Source of the DNA: Sphingomonas sp. 3P27F8
GTDB taxonomy: Bacteria > Pseudomonadota > Alphaproteobacteria > Sphingomonadales > Sphingomonadaceae
Direction: 5' to 3'
Assembly (NCBI RefSeq): GCF_005502745.1
Contig: NZ_SCNL01000019.1
Span: forward strand, 1 to 57,247
DNA: 57,247 nucleotides
Positions 45,505-54,989 of the stretch are shown here, piece by piece. The notes beneath the pieces are model-generated. The model was not told where the DNA came from. It searched no databases and worked only from the letters and a program-made list of their open reading frames with translations. The position numbers and the translations under genes are program-made. Numbering within the stretch: the first letter of the stretch is position 1; the number at the start of each line of letters is the position of its first letter.

Positions 45505-46806
45505 TCATATTGGCGCGCGGGCTGCAAGCATCGCGTCCAGGGTGGTGAACTTCTCGCGCGGGGCGCCATCCCGGGCGTTGGCTATTTCGGAGCGCTCGAT
45601 CTCCTGCCAGTCGCGAAACGTGACGACATCCACCGCACGTTCGGCGAGTAGCGCATCCAGCCCCACGCGACCGGCTTTTCCGCTGTCGCCGGGGGTTTCC
45701 GATGCGATCCTGTCGGCGATCATGAACCCGTCGGGCCGGTTGGTGCCGATCGTGCCGGTTGGCCCGCGCCGCGCCCAGCCGACGGCGTAAAGCCCCGGCG
45801 CGATATGCCCTTCGTCATTGGCGAAGCGCCCGAGCCTCGCGTCATACGGCACGCCCTCGATCGGCGGCGTGCGATATCCGATGCAACTGACAACCAGTCT
45901 GGCCGGAATTTCATAGGTCTCCCCGGTGCCCACCGCGCGGCCATCTTCATCCACGCGGGTCCGCTCGACGACCACGCGCTCGGCCTTGCCGTTGCCCTTG
46001 ATCGCGAGCGGCATGGCGAAGAAATCGAACGTGATCGAAACGGGCGAGGCAGGGCGGTTCCCGGCGAAGGCGCGCAAGTGGCTCACCGACTTGCGCAACC
46101 CCGGCTCCAGCGCGGCATCCGTGTCGATCGACGGCAGGTCCGCGCTGTCGACGAGCGGCGTCGCTCTGCTGAGATGGCCAAGCTCACCAAGTTCCTTGGG
46201 CGTCATCGCGATCTCGTGCGGCCCGCGCCGCGCAAGGATCGTGACATCGGTGATCGCGTGCGGCCCGAGCGCTTCGAGCGCGTGCTTGACGATATCGGAT
46301 CCCGCAAATTCGTCGCTTGTCTTGGCAAGGATACGCGCCACATCCAGCGCGACATTGCCCGCGCCGACGATAACCGCGCCCGGGCCCTCCAGCGGCGGCG
46401 CGAGGTCGGCGAAATCGGGGTGACCGTTATACCAGCCGACGAACGCGGCGGACCCGATCACGCCGGGCAGATCGTCGCCGGGTATGCCGAGCGGGCGATC
46501 ATGCGGCGCCCCGGTCGCCAGCACGACCGCATCATAAAGGTCGCGCAATTCCGGGATCGAGACGTCCCGCCCCACCGCGACATTGCCGACGAAGCGGACA
46601 TTGTCGCTGAGCGCGGTCGCTTCGTACCGCCTGGAAACCGCCTTGATCGACTGGTGATCCGGCGCGACCCCGGTGCGGATCAAGCCATAGGGCACTGGCA
46701 GGCGATCGATGATGTCGACGCGGACATCGTCGCCGAACGTCTTTTGACAGGCTTCCGCAGTGTAATAGCCTGCGGGGCCTGACCCGATCACGGCGACGTG
46801 GCGCAT
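45505..46806 (-). CDS. Ferredoxin/adrenodoxin--NADP+ reductase (FprA type)
   Basis: 433 residues. Two-nucleotide-binding flavoprotein: FAD motif VAVIGSGPAGYYTAEA, DRLPVPYGLIRTGVAPDHQS, ATGAPHDRPLGIPGDDLPGV, NADP motif VIVGAGNVALDVARIL, ILARRGPHEIAMTPKELGEL, and the end WARRGPTGTIGTNRPDG. This is the adrenodoxin-reductase-like class and passes electrons from NADPH to ferredoxins. No ferredoxin or P450 gene is adjacent. Confidence 0.93.
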   Translation of the reverse strand: MRHVAVIGSGPAGYYTAEACQKTFGDDVRVDIIDRLPVPYGLIRTGVAPDHQSIKAVSRRYEATALSDNVRFVGNVAVGRDVSIPELRDLYDAVVLATGAPHDRPLGIPGDDLPGVIGSAAFVGWYNGHPDFADLAPPLEGPGAVIVGAGNVALDVARILAKTSDEFAGSDIVKHALEALGPHAITDVTILARRGPHEIAMTPKELGELGHLSRATPLVDSADLPSIDTDAALEPGLRKSVSHLRAFAGNRPASPVSITFDFFAMPLAIKGNGKAERVVVERTRVDEDGRAVGTGETYEIPARLVVSCIGYRTPPIEGVPYDARLGRFANDEGHIAPGLYAVGWARRGPTGTIGTNRPDGFMIADRIASETPGDSGKAGRVGLDALLAERAVDVVTFRDWQEIERSEIANARDGAPREKFTTLDAMLAARAPI

Positions 46807-46872
46807 ATTGCGTCTCTCCTTGTCCCGCGGGATGCTAACCGCTTGGCGAGGGAGGGCAAGCTGCTTATCGCC

Positions 46873-47460
46873 ATGGCAATGTCGATGCTCGAATCGGTCG
46901 CGACGGTCCTGGGGGTGGCGTGCGTCGCATTGGCGGCGAGACGCAGCGTGTGGACGTTCCCTATCGCGATCGGATCGGTCGTGCTGATCGGTGTCGTGGT
47001 GTTCGAAGCCCGACTATACAGCGATGCGCTGCTCCAGGGCTTTTTCGTGATCGCGAACATCTATGGCTGGTTTAACTGGTGGCGCTCCCGCGCGCGTTCT
47101 GGCGAGGTCTCGGTCGAGCGGATGAGCGCCGCGCAACGCGGCGGATGGATGATCGGCGGTCTTGCCGCCGCAATCGCCTGGGGCGCGCTGATGCATCGCT
47201 TCACCAATGCGTCCTATCCCTGGTGGGACGCCGGAATCGCGATCGCCAGCGTCTCGGCACAGTTGCTGATGGCGCAGCGACGGATCGAGAACTGGCTGAT
47301 CTGGATCGCCGTGGACCTTGCCTCGGTCCCACTGTATCTGACCAAGGGCTTGTATCTGTTTGCGGGGCTTTACGTGATCTATCTGGCGCTGGCCTGTTGG
47401 GGATTGTTCGACTGGCGGCGCGCCGAGCATCGCGTAGCTGGCGGGCCATTGCCCGCATGA
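46873..47460 (+). CDS. pnuC: Nicotinamide riboside transporter PnuC
   Basis: 195 residues, about seven membrane helices. PnuC pattern: SMLESVATVLGVACVALAAR, NIYGWFNWWR, ASYPWWDAGIAIASVSAQLL, ENWLIWIAVDLASVPLYLTK and LALACWGLFDWRR. It facilitates uptake of nicotinamide riboside, trapped by phosphorylation. The downstream overlapping gene encodes that kinase, which fixes the substrate as nicotinamide riboside rather than thiamine. ATG at 46873 is chosen over the frame start at 46798. Confidence 0.92.
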   Translation: MAMSMLESVATVLGVACVALAARRSVWTFPIAIGSVVLIGVVVFEARLYSDALLQGFFVIANIYGWFNWWRSRARSGEVSVERMSAAQRGGWMIGGLAAAIAWGALMHRFTNASYPWWDAGIAIASVSAQLLMAQRRIENWLIWIAVDLASVPLYLTKGLYLFAGLYVIYLALACWGLFDWRRAEHRVAGGPLPA

Positions 47461-48008
47461 TGCCGCGGACTGTCTGCCTGCACGGCCCGGAAAGTACTGG
47501 CAAATCCACCACGACCATCCGATTGGCGCGGGAATTCGGCACGCCAGTGGTGGCGGAATTCGGGCGCACCTATTGCGAGCGTTACGGCGTCGATCTCACC
47601 ATGTCCGATCTGGTGATGATCGCGCACACGCAGGACTTGCAGGTGCGTGCCGCATGCGATGCCGGCCAGTTTCCCGTGATCGTGGATACCGACGCCCTGA
47701 TGAGTGCGGTGTGGGCGGACATGCTGTTCGGCCGCCGCGATCCATGGTTTGCGCGGTGGGACAATACCGCCGATCTCTATCTGCTGTTCGATATCGATTT
47801 GCCGTGGATCGAAGACGGCACGCGGATATTCGGCAGCGCGGGTGAGCGCCAGCGATTCTTCGATCTTTCGAAGGCTGAACTGGATCGTCGCGGCGTACGC
47901 TGGGAGACGATCAGCGGATCCGGGGAAGCACGTTACGAGCATGTGCTCGATGCCATCGCCCGGGCCGGCGCGGCACCAGACCCGGAGCGCATCGCGCGCC
48001 GGGCCTGA
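47457..48008 (+). CDS. nadR: NadR-type ribosylnicotinamide kinase
   Basis: 183 residues. Only the kinase domain of NadR is present: Walker A GPESTGKST (10-18), AEFGRTYCERYG, DTDALMSAVWADMLFG, LYLLFDIDLPWIEDGTR. The NMN adenylyltransferase and the helix-turn-helix of enteric NadR are absent. It phosphorylates nicotinamide riboside to NMN. Start ATG overlaps the pnuC stop (ATGA). Confidence 0.9.
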   Translation: MMPRTVCLHGPESTGKSTTTIRLAREFGTPVVAEFGRTYCERYGVDLTMSDLVMIAHTQDLQVRAACDAGQFPVIVDTDALMSAVWADMLFGRRDPWFARWDNTADLYLLFDIDLPWIEDGTRIFGSAGERQRFFDLSKAELDRRGVRWETISGSGEARYEHVLDAIARAGAAPDPERIARRA

Positions 48009-48020
48009 GCGGTCGTCCGG

Positions 48021-48989
48021 TCAACGTGATGGCGCGAGCCGCGAATTGAGCACCCAGCCGACATTGTCATTCTCGTCGGCGACTTCCCACCACAGACCGT
48101 TCTTGTTGCCGGTCGGATAGACGATCGTGCCCGGCGGCAGCGTGCGGATCGTCTTGGACGTGGCGAGTGCGGTGGCATGGAGCGCGACCGGGCCTTGCGC
48201 GGTAAAGCTCTTGGTCGGTGCCGCTTCGGCCGTGCCCTGCTGCCCGGGCTGGACCAGGCCGAGCTCGTTCACCAGCTTCGAATAGGCCTGGATGAAAGAC
48301 AGGGTGACGATCCGGCCGATATCGGTGTTGTCATAGCCGCCGCCGACGGCCGCCGCACCGCCGCCGAAGAAGCCCACGCCGCCGCCGGCGCCGAACGTCA
48401 GATTGTTCTTCGCGGCATAGCCATCGGTGGTTGCAAGCGTTTCGGTGGTGCGGACGTTGGTGATCGAAAGGACGGTGTTCGCCTCCATCTTCTTGCTGCC
48501 GATCCCGCCGAGCAGCCCGCCGAAGCGGCCGCCCACCAGCCCGCCGATCCCCGCAGCCGCGCCGCCGCCTGAAACATTGGAGTTCGCGCCCTGGATTTCG
48601 GCGACCAGAACGTAATCGGCAGCCTTGATCTGGCCCTGACCGACGTTTGAGCGACGCTGCAGCCCAAGGTCCGCACCGATATCTCGCTCGCGCTGCGCGG
48701 CCTGCAGCCCGCTGCCGCGATCGACCAGATTGAAGCAGCCCGAACGCTGCACGAGCACCTTCAGCAACTTCGAGGGCGCAGCCAGGCTGTATTGCGTCCA
48801 CGGGCGAGGGTCGTCACCATCTACGATCGAGAGCGTGCCGAGCTTGCGGAAGCACCGCGGCACGTCATTCGCGGTCTGCTCCTGGAGCCGCTGGCCGGCG
48901 GAAGGCTTGGCAAGCTTCTGGGCGCCGGCCGGCGTCGCAACCAGTGCGATCGCCGACCCTGCGGCGATCAACGCGAAGTTCCTCAACAT
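48021..48989 (-). CDS. CsgG/HfaB-like secreted protein with C-terminal SH3-like domain
   Basis: 322 residues. Signal peptide (FALIAAGSAIALVATPAGA, before QKL). Residues about 75-250 have the CsgG texture: LLKVLVQRSGCFNLVDRG, a long IKAADYVLVAEIQGANSN strand, a glycine-rich stretch, VLSITNVRTTETLATTDGYA. The last 65 residues look like a bacterial SH3 domain (VALHATALATSKTIRTLPPG, VYPTGNKNGLWWEVADENDN, VGWVLNSRL). There is no lipobox Cys, unlike CsgG itself. Role in envelope assembly is inferred. The gene is monocistronic and convergent with nadR. Confidence 0.8.
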   Translation of the reverse strand: MLRNFALIAAGSAIALVATPAGAQKLAKPSAGQRLQEQTANDVPRCFRKLGTLSIVDGDDPRPWTQYSLAAPSKLLKVLVQRSGCFNLVDRGSGLQAAQRERDIGADLGLQRRSNVGQGQIKAADYVLVAEIQGANSNVSGGGAAAGIGGLVGGRFGGLLGGIGSKKMEANTVLSITNVRTTETLATTDGYAAKNNLTFGAGGGVGFFGGGAAAVGGGYDNTDIGRIVTLSFIQAYSKLVNELGLVQPGQQGTAEAAPTKSFTAQGPVALHATALATSKTIRTLPPGTIVYPTGNKNGLWWEVADENDNVGWVLNSRLAPSR

Positions 48990-49149
48990 TTTCTCACTCC
49001 CCGAGTAACGCCGTCACATGCGGCGCAAGACAGAACGATGCGGCCCCTGATGTTCACATCTTTGTTCCCATCGGCTTAACATCAGCCGTAGCGAGTGGCC
49101 AGCGGGGGCTTTGACGCGTGTCGCGCCGCCGCCTAGAGGCGCTATCATC

Positions 49150-50946
49150 ATGACAACGCCGCTCGACCGCATTCGCAATTTTTCGATCATCGCCCACATC
49201 GATCATGGCAAGTCCACGCTTGCAGATCGGTTGATCCAGCGCACCGGCGGGCTCTCCGATCGCGAAATGTCCGCGCAAGTGCTCGACAACATGGAGATTG
49301 AGAAGGAACGAGGCATCACCATCAAGGCGCAGACGGTGCGGCTTGAATGGAAGGGCCATGTTCTCAACCTCATGGACACGCCGGGGCATGTCGATTTCGC
49401 TTATGAGGTGTCGCGCAGCCTGGCTGCCTGCGAGGGCGCGTTGCTGGTGGTGGATGCCGCGCAGGGCGTGGAGGCACAGACGCTTGCCAACGTCTATCAG
49501 TCAATCGAACACGATCACGAGATCGTGCCCGTCATCAACAAGATCGATCTGCCCGCCGCCGAGCCGGAGAAGGTGCGGACTGAGATCGAGGATGTCATCG
49601 GGCTGGATGCATCAAATGCGATTCTCGCCTCGGCCAAGTCCGGCATCGGCATCGACGAGATTCTCGATGCGGTGGTGGAGCGCATTCCGGCGCCGAAGGG
49701 CGATGCGTCCGCGCCGCTGAAGGCGATGCTCGTCGATAGCTGGTACGATCCTTACCTCGGCGTCGTCATCCTCGTCCGCGTGATCGACGGTGTGCTGCGC
49801 AAGGGCCAGCAGGTTACGTTCATGCAGGCCGGCACCCAGCATCTCGTCGACCGCGTCGGCTGCTTCCGTCCCAAAATAGAACAATTGTCCGATCTCGGCC
49901 CCGGCGAGATCGGGTTCATCACCGCGCAGATCAAGGATGTCGCGCAGGCTCGCGTCGGCGATACGCTCACCGATGCGAAACGCCCGGCGACGCAGGCGCT
50001 GCCTGGCTTCAAGGAAGTGCAGCCGGTCGTCTTCTGCGGCCTGTTTCCGGTCGACGCGAACGATTTCGAGAAGCTGCGCGAATCGATCAGCAAGCTGCGG
50101 CTCAACGACGCCTCTTTCAGCTTCGAAATGGAAACCTCCGCGGCGCTTGGCTTCGGTTTCCGCTGTGGTTTCCTGGGCCTGCTGCACCTCGAAATCATTC
50201 AGGAACGGCTGACGCGCGAATATGACCTCGATCTCATCACCACCGCGCCGAGCGTGGTCTATCAGATCGAGCTGACGCATGGCGCAGGCCATATCGAACT
50301 GCACAATCCGGCGGACATGCCCGATCCCAACAAGATCCAGAGCATTGCCGAGCCATGGATCGAAGCCACCATCTATTGCCCTGACGAATATCTCGGCTCG
50401 ATCCTGAAGCTGTGCCAGGATCGGCGCGGTATCCAGAAGAACCTTACTTATGTCGCCGGCCGCGCGCAGGTTACCTATGAGCTGCCGCTCAATGAGGTGG
50501 TGTTCGATTTCTATGATCGCCTGAAATCGATCAGCCGCGGCTATGCCAGTTTCGACTATCACCAGATCGGTTATCGCGATGGTGATCTCGTGAAGATGAG
50601 CATCCTCGTCAACAACGAGCCGGTCGATGCGCTCAGCATGATCGTCCATCGCGGGACGGCGGAGACGCGCGGGCGCGGGATGTGCGAGCGGCTGAAGGAT
50701 CTGATCCCGCGGCACCTGTTCAAGATTCCGATCCAGGCGGCGATCGGCGGCAAGGTGATCGCGCGCGAAACGATCGCCGCGATGCGCAAGGACGTGACTG
50801 CGAAATGCTATGGCGGCGATATCAGCCGCAAGCGCAAGCTGCTGGACAAGCAGAAGGAAGGCAAGAAGCGGATGCGCGAATACGGCTCGGTGCAGATCCC
50901 TCAGGAGGCGTTTATCGCCGCGCTGCGCATGGGTGACGAGGGATGA
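49150..50946 (+). CDS. lepA: Elongation factor 4 (LepA)
   Basis: 598 residues. Translational GTPase with G1 [10 protein letters not shown]2 region [12 protein letters not shown]3 DTPGHVDF, G4 NKID, and the LepA-specific C-terminal domain ([17 protein letters not shown]). It back-translocates or otherwise assists stalled ribosomes. Start ATG at 49150 ([18 protein letters not shown]) is the conserved one; the frame opens earlier at 49111. Overlaps the next gene by 4 nt. Confidence 0.98.
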   Translation: MTTPLDRIRNFSIIAHIDHGKSTLADRLIQRTGGLSDREMSAQVLDNMEIEKERGITIKAQTVRLEWKGHVLNLMDTPGHVDFAYEVSRSLAACEGALLVVDAAQGVEAQTLANVYQSIEHDHEIVPVINKIDLPAAEPEKVRTEIEDVIGLDASNAILASAKSGIGIDEILDAVVERIPAPKGDASAPLKAMLVDSWYDPYLGVVILVRVIDGVLRKGQQVTFMQAGTQHLVDRVGCFRPKIEQLSDLGPGEIGFITAQIKDVAQARVGDTLTDAKRPATQALPGFKEVQPVVFCGLFPVDANDFEKLRESISKLRLNDASFSFEMETSAALGFGFRCGFLGLLHLEIIQERLTREYDLDLITTAPSVVYQIELTHGAGHIELHNPADMPDPNKIQSIAEPWIEATIYCPDEYLGSILKLCQDRRGIQKNLTYVAGRAQVTYELPLNEVVFDFYDRLKSISRGYASFDYHQIGYRDGDLVKMSILVNNEPVDALSMIVHRGTAETRGRGMCERLKDLIPRHLFKIPIQAAIGGKVIARETIAAMRKDVTAKCYGGDISRKRKLLDKQKEGKKRMREYGSVQIPQEAFIAALRMGDEG

Positions 50947-51734
50947 GGCCGCGCTTCCGCAATCACATGAGCGGGAGCATGACGCGGCGCCTGGCCGCCT
51001 TTGTCGCGATGGTGCTCGCGCTGTTAGCCCTGCCGGTTGCCGCGCAGGAGCGTGCACCTTTGGTGCTCGCCGCCGCATCGCTGCAGGAATCGATGAACGC
51101 CGCGGCGGATGCATGGGCGCGCGCCGGGCATGCGCGGCCTGTGATTTCCTTTGCCGCCTCATCCGCGCTCGCGCGGCAGCTGATCGCGGGCGCGCCGGCG
51201 GACCTGTTTGTTTCGGCCGACGAAGAATGGATGGATGCTCTGGCGGCAAAAGGGCTGCTCGCGCGCGGCACGCGGGTCGATCTTGTCGGCAATCGGCTGG
51301 TGGTGATTGAACCGGCCCATGCCCGAACGCGCATAACCCTACGGACGCTCGGCGCGGTGCTGGCACAAGGCGCCGTGGCGATGGCCGATCCGGCCGCCGT
51401 CCCGGCCGGGAAATACGGGCAGGCGGCGCTGGAAAAGCTCGGGGCGTGGTCTGCAGTTGCGCCGCATATCGTGCGCGCCGAAAATGTCCGCGCGGCGCTG
51501 GCCCTGGTGGAGCGCGGCGCGGCGCCGTTCGGAATCGTCTACGAAACGGATGCGCGCGCCTCGCCCAAGGTGCGGATCGCCGGCATCTTCCCGGCCTCAA
51601 GCCACCCGCCAATTCGCTACCCGATCGCGCGCCTGGTAAACTCTCGCAATCCTGCCGCCGAAGCTTTTAGGCATTTTCTCATCAGCACGCAGGGCCGCGC
51701 TACCTTCGCTCGCTTCGGCTTCCTGCGCCCCTGA
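50943..51734 (+). CDS. modA: Molybdate ABC transporter substrate-binding protein
   Basis: 263 residues from ATG overlapping the lepA stop (ATGA); in-frame ATGs at 50967 and 50979 are alternatives and fit the signal peptide better ([20 protein letters not shown], cleaved near AQERAP). ModA fold: [84 protein letters not shown]. It binds molybdate or tungstate in the periplasm. First of modABC. Confidence 0.93.
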   Translation: MRPRFRNHMSGSMTRRLAAFVAMVLALLALPVAAQERAPLVLAAASLQESMNAAADAWARAGHARPVISFAASSALARQLIAGAPADLFVSADEEWMDALAAKGLLARGTRVDLVGNRLVVIEPAHARTRITLRTLGAVLAQGAVAMADPAAVPAGKYGQAALEKLGAWSAVAPHIVRAENVRAALALVERGAAPFGIVYETDARASPKVRIAGIFPASSHPPIRYPIARLVNSRNPAAEAFRHFLISTQGRATFARFGFLRP

Positions 51735-52420
51735 TGGCGGAGGGCATCTGGCCGATCGTCAGGCTGTCGTTGCTCGTTGGCGGCGTGGGAACGCTATCCG
51801 TCCTGCCGGTCGCGTTCGCGCTCGCCTATCTCCTGGCGCGGCGAAAGTTTCCTGGGCGAACCCTGCTCGATGCGGTGATCCATCTGCCGCTGGTCGTGCC
51901 GCCGGTGGTGACTGGCTGGCTTTTGTTGCTCGCGTTCGCCCCGACGGGGCCGCTCGGCGGGCCGTTGCTGAACTGGTTTGGCGTGACGTTGCTGTTTCGC
52001 TGGACGGGCGCGGCGATCGCTGCGGGGGTTATGGCTCTGCCGCTCGCGGTGCGTGCGATCCGCCTTTCACTCGAGGCGGTCGACCGGCGCCTCGAGGATG
52101 CCGCGCGGACGCTCGGGGCGGGGCGCTGGCGCACTTTTCGCACCGTCACCCTGCCGTTGTGCTGGCCAGGGGTGCTGGCCGCAGCAATGCTGGCGTTCGC
52201 CCGTGCGCTCGGGGAGTTCGGCGCAACGATCACCTTCGTCTCGAACGTGCCGGGCGAAACGGAGACGCTGCCGCTCGCGATCTATTCAGCATTGCAGCGA
52301 CCGGGCGGGGAGGGCGCCGTGTGGCGCCTCGCCGCTATTTCCGTCGCCATCAGTCTGATTGCGCTGTTGACGTCTGAATGGCTCGCTCGGCGGGCGGGAC
52401 GGGGCGTGAATGTCCTTTGA
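51734..52420 (+). CDS. modB: Molybdate ABC transporter permease
   Basis: 228 residues, about five membrane helices, with the permease motif for ATPase contact in EAVDRRLEDAARTLGAGRWR, then ALGEFGATITFVSNVPGETE typical of ModB. Start overlaps the modA stop by 1 nt; its end overlaps modC by 11 nt. Confidence 0.95.
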   Translation: MAEGIWPIVRLSLLVGGVGTLSVLPVAFALAYLLARRKFPGRTLLDAVIHLPLVVPPVVTGWLLLLAFAPTGPLGGPLLNWFGVTLLFRWTGAAIAAGVMALPLAVRAIRLSLEAVDRRLEDAARTLGAGRWRTFRTVTLPLCWPGVLAAAMLAFARALGEFGATITFVSNVPGETETLPLAIYSALQRPGGEGAVWRLAAISVAISLIALLTSEWLARRAGRGVNVL

Positions 52421-53012
52421 CATCGACCTGACGCTGCGCCGTGGGGATGCGCTGATCGCCACCGCATTCGCCACCGATGCGCGCGCGGTGGCGCTGGTAG
52501 GTCCGTCGGGGATAGGGAAAACAAGCGTATTGGATATGATCGCGGGGCTGTTGCGCCCGGATCATGGCCATGTGCGGATCGATGGCCGGCTGCTTTCCGA
52601 TCGTGCGACTCGGGTGGATGTGCCTGTGCATCGTCGGCGGGCCGGCTATGTGTTTCAGGACGCGCGATTGTTTCCGCACCTCGATGTCCGCCGGAACCTT
52701 CTTTACGGCGCGACCGGCACGGGGCGGCTGCTGTCGATCGCCGAGTCTCTCGACGTCGCACACCTGCTCGATCGCTGGCCGCGTGCGCTATCCGGTGGCG
52801 AGGCACGGCGGGTGGCGATCGGTCGCGTGCTCCTCTCCGGGCCGCAGTTCCTGCTGTTAGACGAGCCCCTCTCGTCGCTTGACCGCGCGCGGCGGGAAGA
52901 GGCGATGCGATTGATCGAGCGGGTCCGCGATGACACTGCCGTGCCGCTGCTGCTGGTGACGCACGACGAAGCTGAAGCCGAGCGGCTCGCCGACGTCATC
53001 GTGCGGATGTAA
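52410..53012 (+). CDS. modC: Molybdate ABC transporter ATP-binding protein, short form
   Basis: 200 residues against about 350 for typical ModC. ATPase domain is complete: Walker A GPSGIGKTS, Q loop FQDARLFPHL, signature LSGGEARRVAIGR, Walker B FLLLDEPLSSLD and the switch His in LVTHDEAEAERL. The C-terminal mop/TOBE domain that senses molybdate in longer ModC is lacking, and the stop follows directly after the ATPase core. Confidence 0.92.
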   Translation: MSFDIDLTLRRGDALIATAFATDARAVALVGPSGIGKTSVLDMIAGLLRPDHGHVRIDGRLLSDRATRVDVPVHRRRAGYVFQDARLFPHLDVRRNLLYGATGTGRLLSIAESLDVAHLLDRWPRALSGGEARRVAIGRVLLSGPQFLLLDEPLSSLDRARREEAMRLIERVRDDTAVPLLLVTHDEAEAERLADVIVRM

Positions 53013-53023
53013 TCCTGCCGGGA

Positions 53024-53662
53024 TTACGCTGCGGCCGGCCGTTCTTGCGGGTGATGCGGAACGAGGATCAGCGTGTTACCCTCGACGCGCCATGATTGCA
53101 GCCGGGACAGGAAATTCATTCCCAGCACGTCGACATCGCCGAACGCCGGGGAGACAACTACCGGCAGCGCGCGCGCCACGACATTGCCCAATCGCATTTC
53201 ATCGATGGTGGATGTTTGCGCGTGAATCGTGCCGTTTGCGGTACGTATCAGTATCGGCAACGCCGGTTGCTGAACATCCAGCCCGGCATCGCTGGCGCTG
53301 TCAGCCGACAAAGCAGTCACTGTCGCGCCGCTGTCCACCAGCATTCGTCGCGTCGTATCGCCGAACCGGACGGTTACCCAAAAGTGTCCGTCCGGCGACA
53401 TGCGAACGCGTGTTTCTTTGCCCGTCACCTGCTCGGCAGTCGGGGCGAGATTGAGTGCGCGCATGATGCTGGCGACATAGGGATTCGTGCGCCCGCGTTG
53501 ATCGACGAGCGTCGCCAGGATGAACGCCAGCCCCAGCAGCAGCGACAGATCGAAAAGACGGCCGACGATCGGAATTCGCCGAAGAAAAGCGGCCAGCAGC
53601 AGCACGGCGATCAGCAGCGCGGCGACCGGCAGATGCTGGGCGAGATCTAGGCTGGCGGGCAT
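53024..53662 (-). CDS. Membrane-anchored retropepsin-like aspartic protease
   Basis: 212 residues. Two N-terminal membrane helices (LPVAALLIAVLLLAAFLRR and LFDLSLLLGLAFILATLV), then a retropepsin fold of the TIGR02281 type: FWVTVRFGDTTRRMLVDSGA with the catalytic DSGATVTAL motif, VVVSPAFGDVDVLGMNFLSR and the strand WRVEGNTLILVP. As in single-domain retropepsins it must dimerise. Located between convergent modC and the rpsI terminator. Substrate unknown. Confidence 0.87.
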   Translation of the reverse strand: MPASLDLAQHLPVAALLIAVLLLAAFLRRIPIVGRLFDLSLLLGLAFILATLVDQRGRTNPYVASIMRALNLAPTAEQVTGKETRVRMSPDGHFWVTVRFGDTTRRMLVDSGATVTALSADSASDAGLDVQQPALPILIRTANGTIHAQTSTIDEMRLGNVVARALPVVVSPAFGDVDVLGMNFLSRLQSWRVEGNTLILVPHHPQERPAAA

Positions 53663-53708
53663 GCAGCGGCGCTAGCTGCACGTCGCTGTACGCAGGATGA
53701 CCGGATAC

Positions 53709-53740
53709 GAAAAAGGCGGCCCGTTGCCGGACCGCCTCGA
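53709..53740 (-). terminator. Factor-independent terminator of rplM-rpsI
   Basis: On the minus strand: stem GGCGGTCCG / CGGGCCGCC (one G-T-type mismatch position) with a GCAA loop, followed by TTTTT, about 45 nt after the rpsI stop. Confidence 0.88.
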
Positions 53741-53784
53741 TCGGTTGCGATTGCAATAACCCCGGCGCTGCCGGAGCAGTTCGC

Positions 53785-54333
53785 TCAGCGCTTCGAGAAC
53801 TGGAAGCTGCGGCGCGCCTTCGCGCGGCCGTACTTCTTACGTTCCACCGTGCGGCTGTCACGGGTGAGGAAGCCGGCGGCCTTCACTGGCGAACGCAGTG
53901 CCGGCTCATACTTGGTGAGCGCCTGGCTGATGCCATGCTTCACCGCGCCTGCCTGGCCCGACAGTCCGCCGCCCTTGACGGTGCAGACCACGTCATACTG
54001 GCCCTCACGCTCGGTGATGCCGAACACCTGGTTGATGACGAGGCGCAGCGTCGGGCGCGCGAAATAGATTTCCTGATCGCGACCGTTGATCGTGATCTTG
54101 CCCGAGCCCGGCTTCAGCCAGACGCGCGCGACGGCGTCCTTGCGGCGCCCGGTGGCATAGGCACGACCCTGCTTGTCGATTTCCTGCGCGCGCAGCGGGG
54201 CGCGCTGAACCGGCTCGTCGATCTTGCCGTCGAGATAGGCCTCGGCCTTTTCATCGGACGCTGCGACGGCTGCGTCGTGCTGATGCGCGAGGGCGGCGCC
54301 GAGATCGGCGAGGGACTGGCGATTGTCGGACAT
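53785..54333 (-). CDS. rpsI: 30S ribosomal protein S9
   Basis: 182 residues, about 50 longer than E. coli S9 owing to an acidic N-terminal extension common in alphaproteobacteria. Core: [60 protein letters not shown], and the conserved basic tail [14 protein letters not shown] ending in Lys-Arg. Start overlaps the rplM stop by one base (TAATG). Confidence 0.98.
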   Translation of the reverse strand: MSDNRQSLADLGAALAHQHDAAVAASDEKAEAYLDGKIDEPVQRAPLRAQEIDKQGRAYATGRRKDAVARVWLKPGSGKITINGRDQEIYFARPTLRLVINQVFGITEREGQYDVVCTVKGGGLSGQAGAVKHGISQALTKYEPALRSPVKAAGFLTRDSRTVERKKYGRAKARRSFQFSKR

Positions 54334-54812
54334 TATGCGCCCACCTTGTTCTTGCGGTTCATGCCGGCGATATCGAGCGGCTCCGGGTTCTGCGCTTCGT
54401 GCGGATGCTCGCTGCCCGCGAAGATGCGCAGGTTGCGCATCTGCTGGCGACCGAGCGGCCCACGCGGGATCATGCGCTCAACGGCCTTTTCGAGCACGCG
54501 CTCGGGGAAGCGGCCTTCCAGCACCTTGCCCGCGGTGATTCCCTTGATGCCGCCGGCATAGCCGGTGTGCTTGTAATAGATCTTGTCAGCCAGCTTCTTG
54601 CCGGTGAAACGAATCTTGTCGGCGTTGATGACAATGACATTGTCACCACAATCAACGTGGGGGGTGAAGCTCGTCTTGTGCTTGCCGCGCAGGACATTTG
54701 CGATAACCACCGCCGCGCGACCGACCACCAGGCCGCTGGCATCGACGATATGCCATTTCTTCTCCACCTCGTGCGGCTTGGCCGACTTGGTGGTCTTCAT
54801 CAGCGCCTTCAT
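54333..54812 (-). CDS. rplM: 50S ribosomal protein L13
   Basis: 159 residues. L13 marks: [60 protein letters not shown] and [21 protein letters not shown] second ATG four codons in (54800), with AAGG five nt upstream, could be the true start. A terminator-like hairpin lies 16-50 nt before the gene. Confidence 0.97.
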   Translation of the reverse strand: MKALMKTTKSAKPHEVEKKWHIVDASGLVVGRAAVVIANVLRGKHKTSFTPHVDCGDNVIVINADKIRFTGKKLADKIYYKHTGYAGGIKGITAGKVLEGRFPERVLEKAVERMIPRGPLGRQQMRNLRIFAGSEHPHEAQNPEPLDIAGMNRKNKVGA

Positions 54813-54827
54813 GGCTGTTTGACCTCA

Positions 54828-54864
54828 TCAAAACAAAAGGACGCCGCGCCCACGGGCGCAGCGC
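54828..54864 (-). terminator. Terminator-like hairpin before rplM (possible leader attenuator)
   Basis: On the minus strand: stem CGCTGCGCC / GGCGCGGCG with a 4-nt loop, then TCCTTTTGTTTTG, immediately followed by the rplM start region. It could end transcripts from the heme A synthase gene or attenuate the ribosomal protein operon. Confidence 0.5.
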
Positions 54865-54874
54865 CGACCGCCGG

Positions 54875-54903
54875 TCAATGCGTCAGCAGTATCGGGAAGT
54901 CAA
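54875..54903 (-). promoter_or_regulatory. Possible sigma-70-type promoter of rplM-rpsI
   Basis: On the minus strand TTGACT (54903-54898), 17 bp, then CATTGA (54880-54875). The -35 is strong and the -10 weak. Initiation here would place the hairpin at 54842-54863 at the very 5-prime end of the message. Confidence 0.35.
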
Positions 54904-54989
54904 GATTTCCGGGCGATCCGCGACAGGTATTATTTTACCCGTTAAATTTGAATGGCGCTTTTCGGTGTGATGGCCGCCTCTTCTCGCAG

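Noticed and set aside
45334..45651. Plus-strand frame starting MMVGERGFEPPAPA
   Set aside because: This is the well-known false translation across a tRNA gene on the opposite strand.
49612..51612. 666-codon minus-strand frame
   Set aside because: Antisense to lepA and modA, Arg/Pro/Ala-rich, no domain recognisable.
53010..53026. Small hairpin TAATCC/GGATTA between convergent modC and the retropepsin-like gene
   Set aside because: Only six weak base pairs and no T-run, so it cannot be supported as a terminator.
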